From NCBI GenBank assembly GCA_963792855.1, contig CAWBXZ010000010.1, positions 1 through 64,000 of the forward strand: a stretch of 64,000 nucleotides of DNA, given 5' to 3'. The translations under genes were made by a program, and so were the position numbers. The first letter of the stretch is position 1. Each line of letters opens with the position of its first letter. This document shows positions 1-9,383 of the stretch, piece after piece. Origin of the DNA: SG8-40 sp963792855 (GTDB taxonomy: Bacteria; Pseudomonadota; Gammaproteobacteria; Burkholderiales; Eutrophovitaceae). The notes under the pieces are model-generated. The model was not told the DNA's origin. It saw nothing but the letters and a program-made list of their open reading frames with translations, and did no database searches.

Positions 1-1
1 C

Positions 2-1668
2 GATTTGTTGATCAGGAACGGCCTTGTCGTCGACGGCACCGGCAAACCGGGGTACAAGGCCGACGTCGCGGTGGCCAACGGCAAGATCGTCGAAATCGGC
101 GAGCCGGACGGCAGCGCGAAAGCAAACCATCGACGCCGGCGACTGCGTGGTCTCGCCCGGCTTCATCGATCCGCACACCCATTACGACGCGCAGATCTGC
201 TGGGACGGCGCGGTCACGCCATCCTCGTGGCACGGCGTCACCTCGGTGGTGATGGGCAACTGCGGTGTCGGCATCGCCCCGTGCAGACCCGGAGTCGCGC
301 GAAGTCGCCATGCACGACCTCGTGAATGTGGAGGCGATCCCGTTTGACGTGCTCAACAAGGGCATTACCTGGGACTGGGAATCCTTTCCCGAGTACATGG
401 ACGCCGCCGCGCGCAGAAAGCCGTCGGTCAACCTCGGCTTCATGGCGCCGCTTACACCATTTCGTCACTTCGTCATGGGCGCGGAATCCATGGAACGCGC
501 GGCAACGCCGGATGAGACCAGAAAGATCAGCGCGCTGCTGGGCGAAGCGGTGGACGCGGGCGCGTACGGTTTTTCCAGCACCATCCTCAACCAGCACATG
601 GGCTTTGGCGGCAAACCGCTCGCCTGCCGTAACGCCAGCGACGACGAACTCAGGGCCTACGGCAACGTGCTCAAGCAGCGAAACAAGGGCGCCATCGAAA
701 TCGCGCTGACGCGTCAGATCGGCGTGCTCGAAGAAGACCAGTGCGAAACGCTGGATTTGTTGCTCGAAGCCAGCGGCCGGCCGGTCACCTTCATTGCGCT
801 GTTCGACCGTGACGACATTTCCGAAGCAGTGCGCGACACGCTAAAGCGCTGCGCGCCGCAGATCGCCAAAGGCGCGCGCCCGCAGACTTCGCCGCTGCCG
901 CTGACGCGCGAAATCGACATGCGCAGCCCGTTCGGCTTCGCCGCCTACCCGTCGTGGAAACGCGTGTTCGAAGACAAATCCAAAGAAGCCATGATCAAGG
1001 TCTATGGCGACAAGGCGTTCCGCGATCAATTCCGCGAAGAACTGAAAAACCCGATGGGCGTGAGCAACTTCTCGCACGTCACCCTGCACGAAGCACATAA
1101 GCCGGAAGTGAAGCGCTTCGAAGGCATGACCGTGACCGAGATCGCCAAGGCGCAGGGCAAGGACGTGGTCGATACGTTGTTCGACCTGACCATTGCCGAC
1201 GATCTGCAACTCGAATACACCATCACCTCATTCAACACCCGCGTTGACCGCATGGCCGAATTGCTCAACAACCCGGCCATCCTGATCGGATTGGGCGACG
1301 GCGGCGCCCACGTCGACATGCTGTGCGACTCCGGCTACCCGACCTTCCTGCTCGGCACCTGGGTGCGTGATCGCAACGTGCTGACACTGGAAGAGGGCGT
1401 GCGCAGACTGACGTCCGACCCCGCCGACTTCTTCGGCATCACGGACCGCGGCCGGCTGCAAACCGGCCTCGCCGCCGACATCACCATCTTCGACCCGAAA
1501 ACCATCGGCTCACCCAGCCGCGGCGAACGACGCTTCGACCTGCCCGGCGGCGGCAAGCGCATGGTCATGCCGTCGTATGGGGTGCGGCATACGGTTGTGA
1601 ATGGCGTGGCGACGTATGCGGACGGGGAACTGGTTGGTGCGGGGGCGGGGGAGGTTTTGCGGTCGTGA
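2..1668 (+). pseudogene. N-acyl-D-amino-acid deacylase (D-aminoacylase), 5'-partial, two frameshifts
   Basis: A zinc-dependent amidohydrolase that would release D-amino acids from N-acyl-D-amino acids. The metal-binding segment DPHTHYDAQ (near 172-198), the NCGVG..PCRP segment (near 258-290) and the C-terminal GGAHVDMLCD segment (near 1300) are typical of this family. The product is split over three frames. One extra A near 119-123 and one extra C near 288-292 each shift the frame by one; removing both restores a continuous protein of about 555 residues, normal for the family. The first in-frame codons read D-L-L-I-R-N-G, which in relatives follows a short start peptide, so the true start probably lies just left of the window. 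Two single-base changes close together may be sequencing indels or real inactivation. The last 366 bases are duplicated at 4250-4615, beyond the cti gene. Confidence 0.8.
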
Positions 1669-1714
1669 TGCAAAATAAAAACCATTCAATCCTCATCCAG
1701 GAGTTCCGAACCAG

Positions 1715-4123
1715 ATGCAATCATTAATCCGCGCGTGCCGTAACGGGCTCGTGGCCGCATTGACGTTGCTGATTCTGAGCTGCACGCAACCTGCGATCAT
1801 CTCCGATCAGGATGCCCGGCCGCCGGTTTCGGCGACACAGACGGTTTCCTACAGCCAGAATGTAAAACCGATCCTCGAACAGAAATGCGTGGCCTGTCAT
1901 GCCTGCTATGACGCCCCGTGTCAGCTCAATCTTGGCTCGGCGGAAGGTCTGCTGCGCGGCGCGAGCAAGAAAGCCGTCTACGACAGCGCCCGCCTGAGGG
2001 ACATGGCGCCGACCCGCTTGTTCACCGATGCGCACGGCGCCGAGTGGCAGCAAAAGGGATTCTTCTCGGTGCTCAATACCCGCAGCGACTCGCCGGACGA
2101 CAATCTCGACTATTCATTGCTCTACCAGATGATCCGGCTCGGCCGGGAGCACGCGCCAAAAGCGAATGCGCCGGTGCCGGCGGACATCGAGCTCGGTCTG
2201 ACCCGCAGCAACGTGTGTACTGCGCCGGCACAGTTCGATTCATATGCGCAATTCAGGCCGCTGCAAGGCATGCCGCTCGCGTTCACGGGGCTGAGCGACA
2301 ACGAATACCGCACTCTGCGGCAATGGATCAAGGAAGGCGCCGTCATCGATGAAAAACCGTTCGCACCCGGCCAGGCGGAGCAGGCGCAAATCCGCCAATG
2401 GGAAGCATTCTTCAACCGTCCGGCGCTACGCAACCAGCTGGTCTCCCGTTATCTCTATGAACACCTGTTTGCGGCCCACCTGTACTTTGACGATCTCGAT
2501 ACCGGCAATTTCTTCGAGATCGTTCGCTCCAGCACGCCTTCGGGGAGCCCGATCCGGTTGATCGCGACGGTGCGCCCGAATGACGATCCCGGTGAGCTGT
2601 TTTATTACCGCATCAGAAAAGTCGACGGTGCGCTGGTTCACAAAACGCATATGGCCTATCCGCTCAGTGAAGCGAAGATGGCGCGCCTCGACGGCTTGTT
2701 CCTGACACCGGGTTGGGACGTTGCCAGGCTGCCGGCGTATTCAAATGCGAACGCGATCAATCCGTTCGCGACGTTTGCCGCGATCCCGGCCCGTGCGCGT
2801 TATCAGTTCATGCTCGATTCCGCCGAATTCTTCGTGATGAACTTCATCCGCGGCCCGGTGTGCGCCGGGCAGGTGGCGACCGACGTGATCGACGATCAGT
2901 TCTTTGTCGTGTTTCAGGACCCGGATGCGGACCTGTCGGTAACCGATCCGGTGTACCTTGCAGAGATTCAGCCTCACCTGGTGCTGGTTCCCGAGAAGAA
3001 ACGTGTGGTGGGACTGGCGTTCGACTGGGACTACCGCAAAAAGGAAAGAAACGAATACATTCTTTTGCGCGGCCAGGCCTACCGCGCACGGCAACCCGCA
3101 GGCCCGTCACTGGCAGACATCTGGGATGGCGACGGCATCAATGACAACGCGGCGCTGACTGTGTTCCGCAATTTCGACAACGCGATGGTGACGAAGGGAT
3201 TCGTCGGTGCGGTCCCCAAGACCCTCTGGGTCATGGACTACCCGATGTTCGAGCGCAGCTATTATCTGCTGGTGGCGAATTTCAATGTATTCGGCACGCT
3301 CGCCACCCAGGCAGAAACCCGTTTCTACTTCGATCTGATCCGCTCCGGCGGAGAAGATAATTTCCTGCATTTCATGCCCCCGGACGTCCGGACTTCGATG
3401 CGGGACTCCTGGTACCAGGGCAAGAAGGCGGAAACGAAAATCCGGAAGACCTATGAAATCGTCAACGAAGACCTGCCGGTGCAGATCGCATACCGGACAG
3501 CAGACCCGAAATCCGAGTTCGTCTCGCTCGTCAGTGCGCGGCTCGGGCCGCTTGCGGGCCCGCCCGATGTGCTCAACCGCTGCGCCGAGCCACCCTGTTA
3601 CCAGCCCGATGCAAGTGCAGCGCAGAGACGAGTAGCGGCGAGCCTGCAGACCCTGACCTCGAAGCCCGCCGCACTCCAGGCCATGCGTTTCGTGGACTTC
3701 ATGCCGGATGTCAGTTTCCTGCGGATCAGTACTGGCGATGCCAGCGCGGATCTGGCATACACCCTGGTGCGTAACAAGGCGCACACCAATGTCGCCTTCA
3801 TGTTCGACGAAGCAAAACGCCGGGAGATTGGCGAGGACACCCTCACCGCCTACCAGGGCCTTCTCGGCAGTTACCCGAACTTCATGTTCAACGTGCCGCT
3901 GGACGAGATCGAAACATTCACCACGTCCTTGCAAGCCGCGCAGTTGCCGGAGGAATTCCTCGAGGTGGTCTATACCTATGGATTGCCCAGAACCCATCCC
4001 GAGGTCTGGACCAACTTTCAGTGGTTCGTTGACTACATGCGCCGCAGCAGTCCGACTGACGCGGGAATATACGACCTGAATCGCTACAAGAAGGTGGCCG
4101 ATCTGATGGTCGACGAAAAGTAG
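1715..4123 (+). CDS. cti: Fatty acid cis/trans isomerase (Cti), periplasmic haem lipoprotein
   Basis: Converts cis-unsaturated acyl chains of membrane phospholipids into trans forms, which stiffens the membrane during solvent or heat stress. The 802-residue protein begins with a lipoprotein-type signal (LLILSC, Cys23), and the family's c-type haem motif CVACH lies at residues 58-62, followed by CYDAPCQL as in known Cti proteins. Length matches the family. An AGGAG ribosome site lies 11 bases before the ATG. The gene follows the deacylase with a 46-base gap on the same strand. It is bracketed by that deacylase and a second copy of its 3' end, so it may have entered as a single-gene segment. 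Family assignment is strong; haem attachment and export are inferred from the motifs. Confidence 0.93.
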   Translation: MQSLIRACRNGLVAALTLLILSCTQPAIISDQDARPPVSATQTVSYSQNVKPILEQKCVACHACYDAPCQLNLGSAEGLLRGASKKAVYDSARLRDMAPTRLFTDAHGAEWQQKGFFSVLNTRSDSPDDNLDYSLLYQMIRLGREHAPKANAPVPADIELGLTRSNVCTAPAQFDSYAQFRPLQGMPLAFTGLSDNEYRTLRQWIKEGAVIDEKPFAPGQAEQAQIRQWEAFFNRPALRNQLVSRYLYEHLFAAHLYFDDLDTGNFFEIVRSSTPSGSPIRLIATVRPNDDPGELFYYRIRKVDGALVHKTHMAYPLSEAKMARLDGLFLTPGWDVARLPAYSNANAINPFATFAAIPARARYQFMLDSAEFFVMNFIRGPVCAGQVATDVIDDQFFVVFQDPDADLSVTDPVYLAEIQPHLVLVPEKKRVVGLAFDWDYRKKERNEYILLRGQAYRARQPAGPSLADIWDGDGINDNAALTVFRNFDNAMVTKGFVGAVPKTLWVMDYPMFERSYYLLVANFNVFGTLATQAETRFYFDLIRSGGEDNFLHFMPPDVRTSMRDSWYQGKKAETKIRKTYEIVNEDLPVQIAYRTADPKSEFVSLVSARLGPLAGPPDVLNRCAEPPCYQPDASAAQRRVAASLQTLTSKPAALQAMRFVDFMPDVSFLRISTGDASADLAYTLVRNKAHTNVAFMFDEAKRREIGEDTLTAYQGLLGSYPNFMFNVPLDEIETFTTSLQAAQLPEEFLEVVYTYGLPRTHPEVWTNFQWFVDYMRRSSPTDAGIYDLNRYKKVADLMVDEK

Positions 4124-4249
4124 CTGGCGACAACTGATTGTTTATGTAATGGCGTGATGCGACATGATCTGCAGAGTGTTATGGGAGCAATATCGGTGGC
4201 GAGACCGGGGTACACCGTGGATTGTCCCGTGTTGAGTCGCGGTAACGTC

Positions 4250-4615
4250 GGCGCCCACGTCGACATACTCTGCGACTCCGGCTACCCGACCTTCCTGCTC
4301 GGCACCTGGGTGCGTGATCGCAATGTGCTCACACGGGAAGAAGGCGTGCGCCGACTGACGTCGGACCCGGCGGACCTGTTCGGTATCAAGGGTCGCGGAC
4401 GTTTGCAAGCGGGACTGGCAGCAGACATCACGATCTTCGCTCCGAAGACGATTGGTTCGCCGAGTCGTGGGGAGAGAAGGTTTGACTTGCCCGGTGGTGG
4501 CAAGCGCATGGTCATGCCGTCGTATGGAGTACGGCATACGTTTGTGAATGGGGTGGCGACGTATGCGGATGGGGAATTGGTTGGTGCGGGGGCGGGGGAG
4601 GTTTTGAGGTCGTAA
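4250..4615 (+). pseudogene. 3' remnant of a second D-aminoacylase copy
   Basis: This stretch encodes the last ~120 residues of an N-acyl-D-amino-acid deacylase, from GAHVDILCDSGYPTF to the terminal GEVLRS. It aligns with 1303-1668 at a constant offset of 2947 bases and without indels. Similarity is patchy: the first ~70 and last ~110 bases are nearly identical, while the middle differs mostly at third codon positions. The N-terminal metal-binding part is absent and the 126 bases upstream (4124-4249) show no gene, so it cannot be functional. An open frame can be read from 4154, but its first residues do not resemble the family. Confidence 0.85.
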
Positions 4616-4770
4616 TGGAAGAAAACGTGGTCTGAGTTGTCCCCGATTACCGTCCAAGCGGCATACCCGTTCGTTGCAGCACTGGCGCGAGCACGCGGAT
4701 TGGATCCCGATTCGCCGCCGCACTTGAGGAAGGTCACCCGCACCCTTTAATTGCATATGGCCGATAGTCA

Positions 4771-5997
4771 ATGAAAACGATACAAATAGATAACATGCAG
4801 ATGCTCGCACTGAGCATAGTCGTGCTGTTTCTCGGCATGTACCTGACCGGCAAGTTCAAGTTGCTGCAGGAAAATTACATTCCACCCGCCGTCACCGGCG
4901 GGCTGATATTCAGTCTCGTCGCTTGGGGCCTGCACAGCTTCGCGGATATCGCGTTCGAATTCGATATGCAACTACGCGACCTGTTGTTGCTGACTTTCTT
5001 CAGCACCGTCGGTCTTGGTGCGCGGCTGCGCACGCTGGCCAGTGGCGGGGTCGCACTTGCGATCATGGTTGTTGCCGCGGGCGTGCACCTTGTGCTTCAA
5101 AACGTGATCGGCGTGGGCGCGGCGCTGCTTGCTGGCGTGCCGCCCGGTTATGGATTGATGGCCGGCAGCGTATCGTTGGCAGGCGGTCATGGCACGGCCG
5201 CGGCGTGGGGTGCGGTCGGTGTCGAAGCCGGTTTGGCCCAGGCAATGGAGGTCGGGCTGGTATTCGCGACATTCGGCCTGATTGCCGGCGGGATTATCGG
5301 CGGACCGATCGCGCGCATGCTCATCGAGCGGCATCAGCTCAAACCTGCGAGCCAGCAGGCAAATGGAGAAGCACCGACGGCAAAACCGGAAAACAGACGC
5401 AGCATTGCTCTGGACGCGGACCCGCTTTTTCCGCTGTTGCGGATGCTTCTGATCCTTGCGCTGTGCGTGAGTGTGGGCGCCGTAGTGAACGAATTTCTTT
5501 TTGCCAGACAGGTGCTGTTGCCCGGCTTTCTGACATCCATGTTCGTCGCGATTGTATTGACTAACATTGCGGATGTGGCGGACCGGCCCGTTGATAAAGC
5601 ACTCACGGACAAATTCGGCAACGTCAGCCTGAACTTGTTCCTGACCATGAGTATGATGAGCATGCAACTTTGGGTGCTTTCGGCAGGACTCGACAAGTTT
5701 GTATTGCTGATGCTGGTGCAGATCGCGGCGATGGCATTGTTCGCCATTCTTGTCGTGTTCCGCATGGCCGGGCGCGACTACGACGCGGCCGTCATGACCA
5801 GCGGCTTCGTCGGGCTGGGCCTGGGCGCAACACCGGTCGCGCTCGCCAATATGGATGCCGTCACCCGGCACTACGGCCCATCAGCCAAGGCATTTATTGT
5901 CATCCCCATCATCGGCGCGTTCTTCATCGACCTGCTCAATGCCGGTGTGATCCAGTTCTTCATCGACCTGATAAGCCGCTGGAACCCGGCAGGCTGA
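4771..5997 (+). CDS. gltS: Sodium/glutamate symporter GltS
   Basis: Imports glutamate with sodium across the inner membrane. The 408-residue protein is strongly hydrophobic with roughly ten or more membrane segments, and carries family motifs such as PPAVTGGL near residue 35 and SVSLAGGHGTAAAWG near 135, with a related repeat in the second half (SGFVGLGLGATPVALANMDAVT, split here as SGFVGLGLG and ATPVALANM). Length is close to the 401 residues of the E. coli protein. A second in-frame ATG lies at 4795. The nearby deacylase genes could in principle supply D-glutamate, but GltS prefers the L form and no operon is evident, so a link is speculative. Confidence 0.92.
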   Translation: MKTIQIDNMQMLALSIVVLFLGMYLTGKFKLLQENYIPPAVTGGLIFSLVAWGLHSFADIAFEFDMQLRDLLLLTFFSTVGLGARLRTLASGGVALAIMVVAAGVHLVLQNVIGVGAALLAGVPPGYGLMAGSVSLAGGHGTAAAWGAVGVEAGLAQAMEVGLVFATFGLIAGGIIGGPIARMLIERHQLKPASQQANGEAPTAKPENRRSIALDADPLFPLLRMLLILALCVSVGAVVNEFLFARQVLLPGFLTSMFVAIVLTNIADVADRPVDKALTDKFGNVSLNLFLTMSMMSMQLWVLSAGLDKFVLLMLVQIAAMALFAILVVFRMAGRDYDAAVMTSGFVGLGLGATPVALANMDAVTRHYGPSAKAFIVIPIIGAFFIDLLNAGVIQFFIDLISRWNPAG

Positions 5998-6395
5998 CTG
6001 CGGATTAAGGAGGGGTCGCCCATTAGGCGGCCCTGAGTCAAGGGCGAAGTTAAACCGCCTTGCTGATTGCTAACAGCAAGTTTGTCGCTTCATGCCCGAG
6101 TTGTTGTTCGCGCCGAACCCGTTTCCTCAATCATGGCTACGACCGTGTCGTGCCTGTCACCCATCAGGATCAAGTGCGATGCCGATGTTCTGGCAACGCG
6201 CCCTGCTGCGGAAATATTCGGTCGGACCTCCGCAAGCCATTGATGCAAAGAAATTCTGATCCGTAATCAACTCTTCTCAGGCTCTTGGAAGCACGTTTTC
6301 GATACCAGAATGCGCGTTCTAAGCGGGCAACGTGGCCACACTCAATCAAACCGCGCTAATCGGATATTGATTGCTTGCTAAACGGTTAGCTCGAG
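5998..6395. other. Intergenic region with a palindromic repeat (copy A)
   Basis: No convincing gene is seen. A possible hairpin GGGTCGCC...GGCGGCCC lies at about 6015-6036, soon after the gltS stop, and could act as a weak terminator although no T-run follows. Bases 6278-6329 are copy A of a dispersed ~55 bp imperfect palindrome, with left arm CAGGCTCTTGGAAGCACG and right part TTCTAAGCGGGCA; see the copies at 12226, 17979 and 20176. Confidence 0.5.
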
Positions 6396-6414
6396 AATTA
6401 AAGGGGTCAGAGCC

Positions 6415-7768
6415 TGAGGTTTCCCCGCATTTTATAGGGCAATGTCATAGGCGTTGATCGCCTGTTGTCTGAGTGGCGCGATAGCCTGAATGGGTAATAG
6501 CTGCTTGAGCAAATGAGGTGGTCCATTGAGGATGCGCCGCGCCAGAGTCAGCACCGAGATCTCGGGCCGGCTTGTTCGTCTTGTTGCGCTAAATTGCAAG
6601 TCGAGTTGCTGTGCTTTGGCACTTTCGCCGATGAGCCGTTGAACGAACGCGGCCAGATGCACAATGAGCAGCAAGATGTTCAAGCGCTGCGCACTCCTTG
6701 AGCGTGAGACCTCGAGGCCCATCCCGACGCGCTGGTTCTTGGTATCGCGAAACGATTGCTCGATGCTCATTCGCTGTCGGTAGAGCGCAACAACGCCTTC
6801 GGGGCTCAGATGTGACAGTTGCGGGCTCGTCGCGAGCAACCACGGCTCTTTTGCCCGCCGTGCGTTCTTCTTGCTCTGCTTCGAAATCGCTGTCGTACCA
6901 AAGACAGTGAGCGCACGGCGCTGTTTGCCTGGGCGCCTGGCCAGCACCAGGCGCACATCAACCGGGTTGTTGCGAACGTAACGCCCCTGACCAAGGTCGC
7001 GCGCCTTGATGGTGGCATGCCGATACAGTGCACGTGCCGGGCGCCAGAATGGCTCGTGTTGCAACAACACGCGATTGCGACCGCGCAAGCGCCCAATAAA
7101 GTCCCAACCCAGTTCGCTCACGGCATTGAACCAGGGCGTGTGAAACCCCGCATCGGTCATGACAATGACTTTGGCCGATGCGGGCAGCAACGATTGGAGC
7201 GTGCGCAAGAATCGCTGATGCACCTTGGGGTTGCCCAAGTATTGCTGCGCGTGCACTTCTTCGTAGAGCGTCAGGCTGCGACCTTCAACTGCCACACTGG
7301 CGCGCAACAGTTGCCAGCGCTGATCGCGCGTCACATCGGACCAATCCACCACCACCAGGATGTGATCAATGCCCTTGAGCCAGCGCCGCGCCAGTGCTCG
7401 GTAGATGTCGCGCCGGCGAGCTTCGAGCCCCGTGCTGCCAAGCAGTCGATCCACGCTCTTGATTCGATGTTTGAGTCCGGCGGCCCCGTCGAGAAACAGC
7501 GCAATACCCGACAGACTGGCAAACGCGCCTTGCACCAGTGCGCTGGTGGCGCGAAGTAATGCATGGGCACGCTTGGCGTGCAATGAACTCAGGCATGGAC
7601 CGAGCACTCGCGTTACGATTGCATGTGCATGCATGGTAGGCCTCGCAGTTTTCGTCTCGACAACAAAAACCGTGACGCATCACTGCCATGCATGCGCAGT
7701 TTTGACCAAACAATAACGCTCAACCTGTTGTTAAACAACCGCAAAATGCGGGGAAACCTGGGAAACCT
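6415..7768 (-). mobile_element. IS4-family insertion sequence inserted in a REP-like repeat
   Basis: The element carries one transposase gene on the minus strand. The terminal inverted repeat is AGGTTTCCCCGCATTTT at the left end (6418-6434) and its complement at 7743-7759; the right end has an additional copy of the outer GGGAAACCTG. A perfect 12-base direct repeat, GGGGTCAGAGCC, flanks the element at 6403-6414 and 7769-7780. This agrees with the long target duplications of the IS4 family. The duplicated target is the core of the REP-like repeat that precedes the RAYT gene, so the element landed inside that repeat. The exact tips are uncertain by a few bases. Confidence 0.85.
6432..7634 (-). 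CDS. IS4-family DDE transposase
   Basis: A 400-residue cut-and-paste transposase. The first catalytic Asp lies in VVVDWSD (near residue 97), the second in VMTDAGF (near 160), and the third acidic residue in YRQRMSIEQSFRDTK, which fits the YREK signature Y-x2-R-x3-E-x6-K of the IS4 family exactly. The frame is intact with no internal stop, so the element may still be active. It ends 17 bases inside the left inverted repeat region. The strand is opposite to the neighbouring RAYT gene. Confidence 0.93.
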   Translation of the reverse strand: MHAHAIVTRVLGPCLSSLHAKRAHALLRATSALVQGAFASLSGIALFLDGAAGLKHRIKSVDRLLGSTGLEARRRDIYRALARRWLKGIDHILVVVDWSDVTRDQRWQLLRASVAVEGRSLTLYEEVHAQQYLGNPKVHQRFLRTLQSLLPASAKVIVMTDAGFHTPWFNAVSELGWDFIGRLRGRNRVLLQHEPFWRPARALYRHATIKARDLGQGRYVRNNPVDVRLVLARRPGKQRRALTVFGTTAISKQSKKNARRAKEPWLLATSPQLSHLSPEGVVALYRQRMSIEQSFRDTKNQRVGMGLEVSRSRSAQRLNILLLIVHLAAFVQRLIGESAKAQQLDLQFSATRRTSRPEISVLTLARRILNGPPHLLKQLLPIQAIAPLRQQAINAYDIAL

Positions 7769-7788
7769 GGGGTCAGAGCCCTTTAAAA
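7769..7788. repeat. REP-like palindrome upstream of the RAYT gene
   Basis: The sequence GGGGTCAGAGCCCTTTAA, together with AATTAAA now displaced to the other side of the IS4 element (6396-6402), formed a palindrome with arms TTAAAGGG and CCCTTTAA. It is the best-conserved member of the repeat family seen across the window. It lies about 55 bases before the RAYT start codon. Confidence 0.75.
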
Positions 7789-7839
7789 GAAACGCCGCAA
7801 GCGGTACACTGCCGTCAAGAGTAAAGACGGAGCAGGCAA

Positions 7840-8538
7840 GTGCCAAGGAAGCCACGATTCTTTCTGCCCGACATCCCGGTGCATGTCGTCCAGCGTGGTC
7901 ATAGTCGCGAGCCGGTCTTCTTTGAGGATAGTGACTATCGTGCTTACCTCGACTGGCTCACGGAAGCTGCCGAGCGTTACCAATGCGCAGTCCATGCCTA
8001 TGTCCTGATGACCAACCACGTCCACATACTGGCCACGCCGCACAAATCCGATGGCGTGAGCCGCATGATGCAATATGTCGGGCGGCGTTACGTGCCTTAC
8101 GTCAACCACACCTACGGGACCAGCGGCAGCATCTGGGAGGGACGATTCAAGGCTTCTCTCATTCAGGACGAGGCGTACCTGCTCACTTGCATGCGCTACA
8201 TCGAACTCAATCCGGTGCGAGCCAACATGACCACCTCACCGGGCCAATACCGCTGGAGCAGCTACCGGGCCAATGCGCAGGGTAAGGCCGACGATCGGAT
8301 TTCACCGCATGCGCTATACACGGCACTTGGCAGGACCCGTGCGAGCCGGCAAGAGGCCTATCGGGCCCTGTTCAAGGCCCACGTGGATGAGAATGCGCTC
8401 AAGGACATTCGTGCGGCCTGGCAAACGGGCACTCCGCTTGGCAACGACTATTTCCGCGAGAAGATCGAGCGCAAGCTCGGAAGCAAGGTGGGACAGGCGA
8501 GACGCGGGCGTCCTTCTAAAAGGGCGTCGACCCCTTAA
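7840..8538 (+). CDS. REP-associated tyrosine transposase (RAYT, Y1/IS200-like)
   Basis: A 232-residue single-strand-specific transposase of the kind that mobilises or maintains REP palindromes. Family signs are the start RKPRFFLPDIPVHVVQRG, the HUH-type metal motif in VLMTNHVHIL (residues ~50-59), the block IWEGRFKASLI, and CMRYIELNPVRANM..YRWSSY. The GTG start at 7840 has GGAG 8 bases upstream. The gene is bracketed by REP-like palindromes at 7769-7788 and 8517-8540, the usual RAYT arrangement. The C-terminal peptide IERKLGSKVGQARRGRP is echoed by decayed copies near 30391 and 35273. RAYT genes are normally single-copy and vertically inherited, so those relics point to past copies. The frame is intact. 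Confidence 0.93.
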   Translation: MPRKPRFFLPDIPVHVVQRGHSREPVFFEDSDYRAYLDWLTEAAERYQCAVHAYVLMTNHVHILATPHKSDGVSRMMQYVGRRYVPYVNHTYGTSGSIWEGRFKASLIQDEAYLLTCMRYIELNPVRANMTTSPGQYRWSSYRANAQGKADDRISPHALYTALGRTRASRQEAYRALFKAHVDENALKDIRAAWQTGTPLGNDYFREKIERKLGSKVGQARRGRPSKRASTP

Positions 8539-8540
8539 TA
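8517..8540. repeat. REP-like palindrome at the RAYT 3' end
   Basis: TAAAAGGGCGTCGACCCCTT spans the last codons and stop of the RAYT gene. The arms AAAGGG and CCCCTT pair around a CGTCGA centre. It is the downstream partner of the repeat at 7769-7788, in the same orientation of arms. Confidence 0.7.
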
Positions 8541-8597
8541 TGATCCGCTGCCGGTCGGGAACGGCTGGCAGCGGATGATCAGAGCGGGTAGAAAACG

Positions 8598-9140
8598 TCA
8601 GAACTGGTAGAAGACGCTGAGCCAGACCGTGTCGGACTTTTCGAGTTCATCGACGTCCATGACTTCATACTCCGCGCGCGCGCCCAGGCTAAAAATCTTG
8701 AAGCTGGCGCCGATGCCGTACAGCGGAGCGGTACCGTCGTATTCGGTTTTGAGGCCGGACGCGATTTTTTCGAGGTCGTACTGGACAGCGCCGACGCGGG
8801 CATATACCTCCACTGGGCCGAGGCCAAGGCCGGCAAGCACGGAGTAGTCGAAGCCGCTAACTCCGTATTCCAAACTGCCTGCGCTCAGGCTGCCGAGGTC
8901 ACGGTAGCCCAGCTCACCCGACACGCTGACGATCGGCAGCGCGTCGAAGCGATAGCCGCCAAAAAGCCGGTACGCCGAAGTGCTGGACTCGTCGAACGTA
9001 GCGCCCGACGGGGTGATCGGACTATCCTCGACGTATGCAGCACCGACGCCGCCGCCGACGTAGATGCCGTTGGCGAAGCCAGGCGTGATGGCCACAATGA
9101 AGAGGCCTGTTGCAATCAGAAGGTTTCTTGTGTGGCGCAT
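8598..9140 (-). CDS. Small outer-membrane beta-barrel protein (OmpA/porin-like)
   Basis: A 180-residue exported protein with a clear signal peptide (LLIATGLFIVAITPGFA, cleavage near residue 23) followed by alternating short strands rich in Gly, Tyr and aromatic residues (GIYVGGGVGAAYVED, AYRLFGGYRF). It ends in Phe (VFYQF), the usual outer-membrane insertion signal. It resembles the eight-stranded OmpA-like barrel domain family; no periplasmic domain follows. The specific role is unknown. It stands alone between two mobile-element regions and reads towards the RAYT gene. Confidence 0.8.
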   Translation of the reverse strand: MRHTRNLLIATGLFIVAITPGFANGIYVGGGVGAAYVEDSPITPSGATFDESSTSAYRLFGGYRFDALPIVSVSGELGYRDLGSLSAGSLEYGVSGFDYSVLAGLGLGPVEVYARVGAVQYDLEKIASGLKTEYDGTAPLYGIGASFKIFSLGARAEYEVMDVDELEKSDTVWLSVFYQF

Positions 9141-9237
9141 GATGATCTCTTGGTCTGAAAGAAAGTATGGGGGAGTGATGGTGATGAAGTTTCTCGTACG
9201 GGATACTACTCCTGAATTGAGCTAAAAGAATTGAGCC

Positions 9238-9302
9238 AAACGGGCTTCGACCCCTTGATACGGGAGTGGAGAAGAAGGATCTGGAACTCAAAGGTAAAAA
9301 GG
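9238..9302. repeat. REP-like repeat followed by a short SDR gene remnant
   Basis: Bases 9238-9259 hold a degenerate REP copy (CGGGCTTCGACCCCTTG). Just after it, bases 9268-9302 match the ribosome-site and start region of the SDR gene at 25735-25772 (GAAGAAGGATCT and AACTCAAAGGTAAAAA), which is itself preceded by a REP copy at 25682-25704. This looks like a decayed 5' end of an SDR paralogue. The match is only about 30 bases and could be cut down further by closer comparison. Confidence 0.45.
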
Positions 9303-9383
9303 TGTAGAAGGGGCCAGCGTGAAGCTCCCCCAGTTTAACGGACACTTTTAATCAGCGACAATGTCGCGATAAGGAGTGTACCG

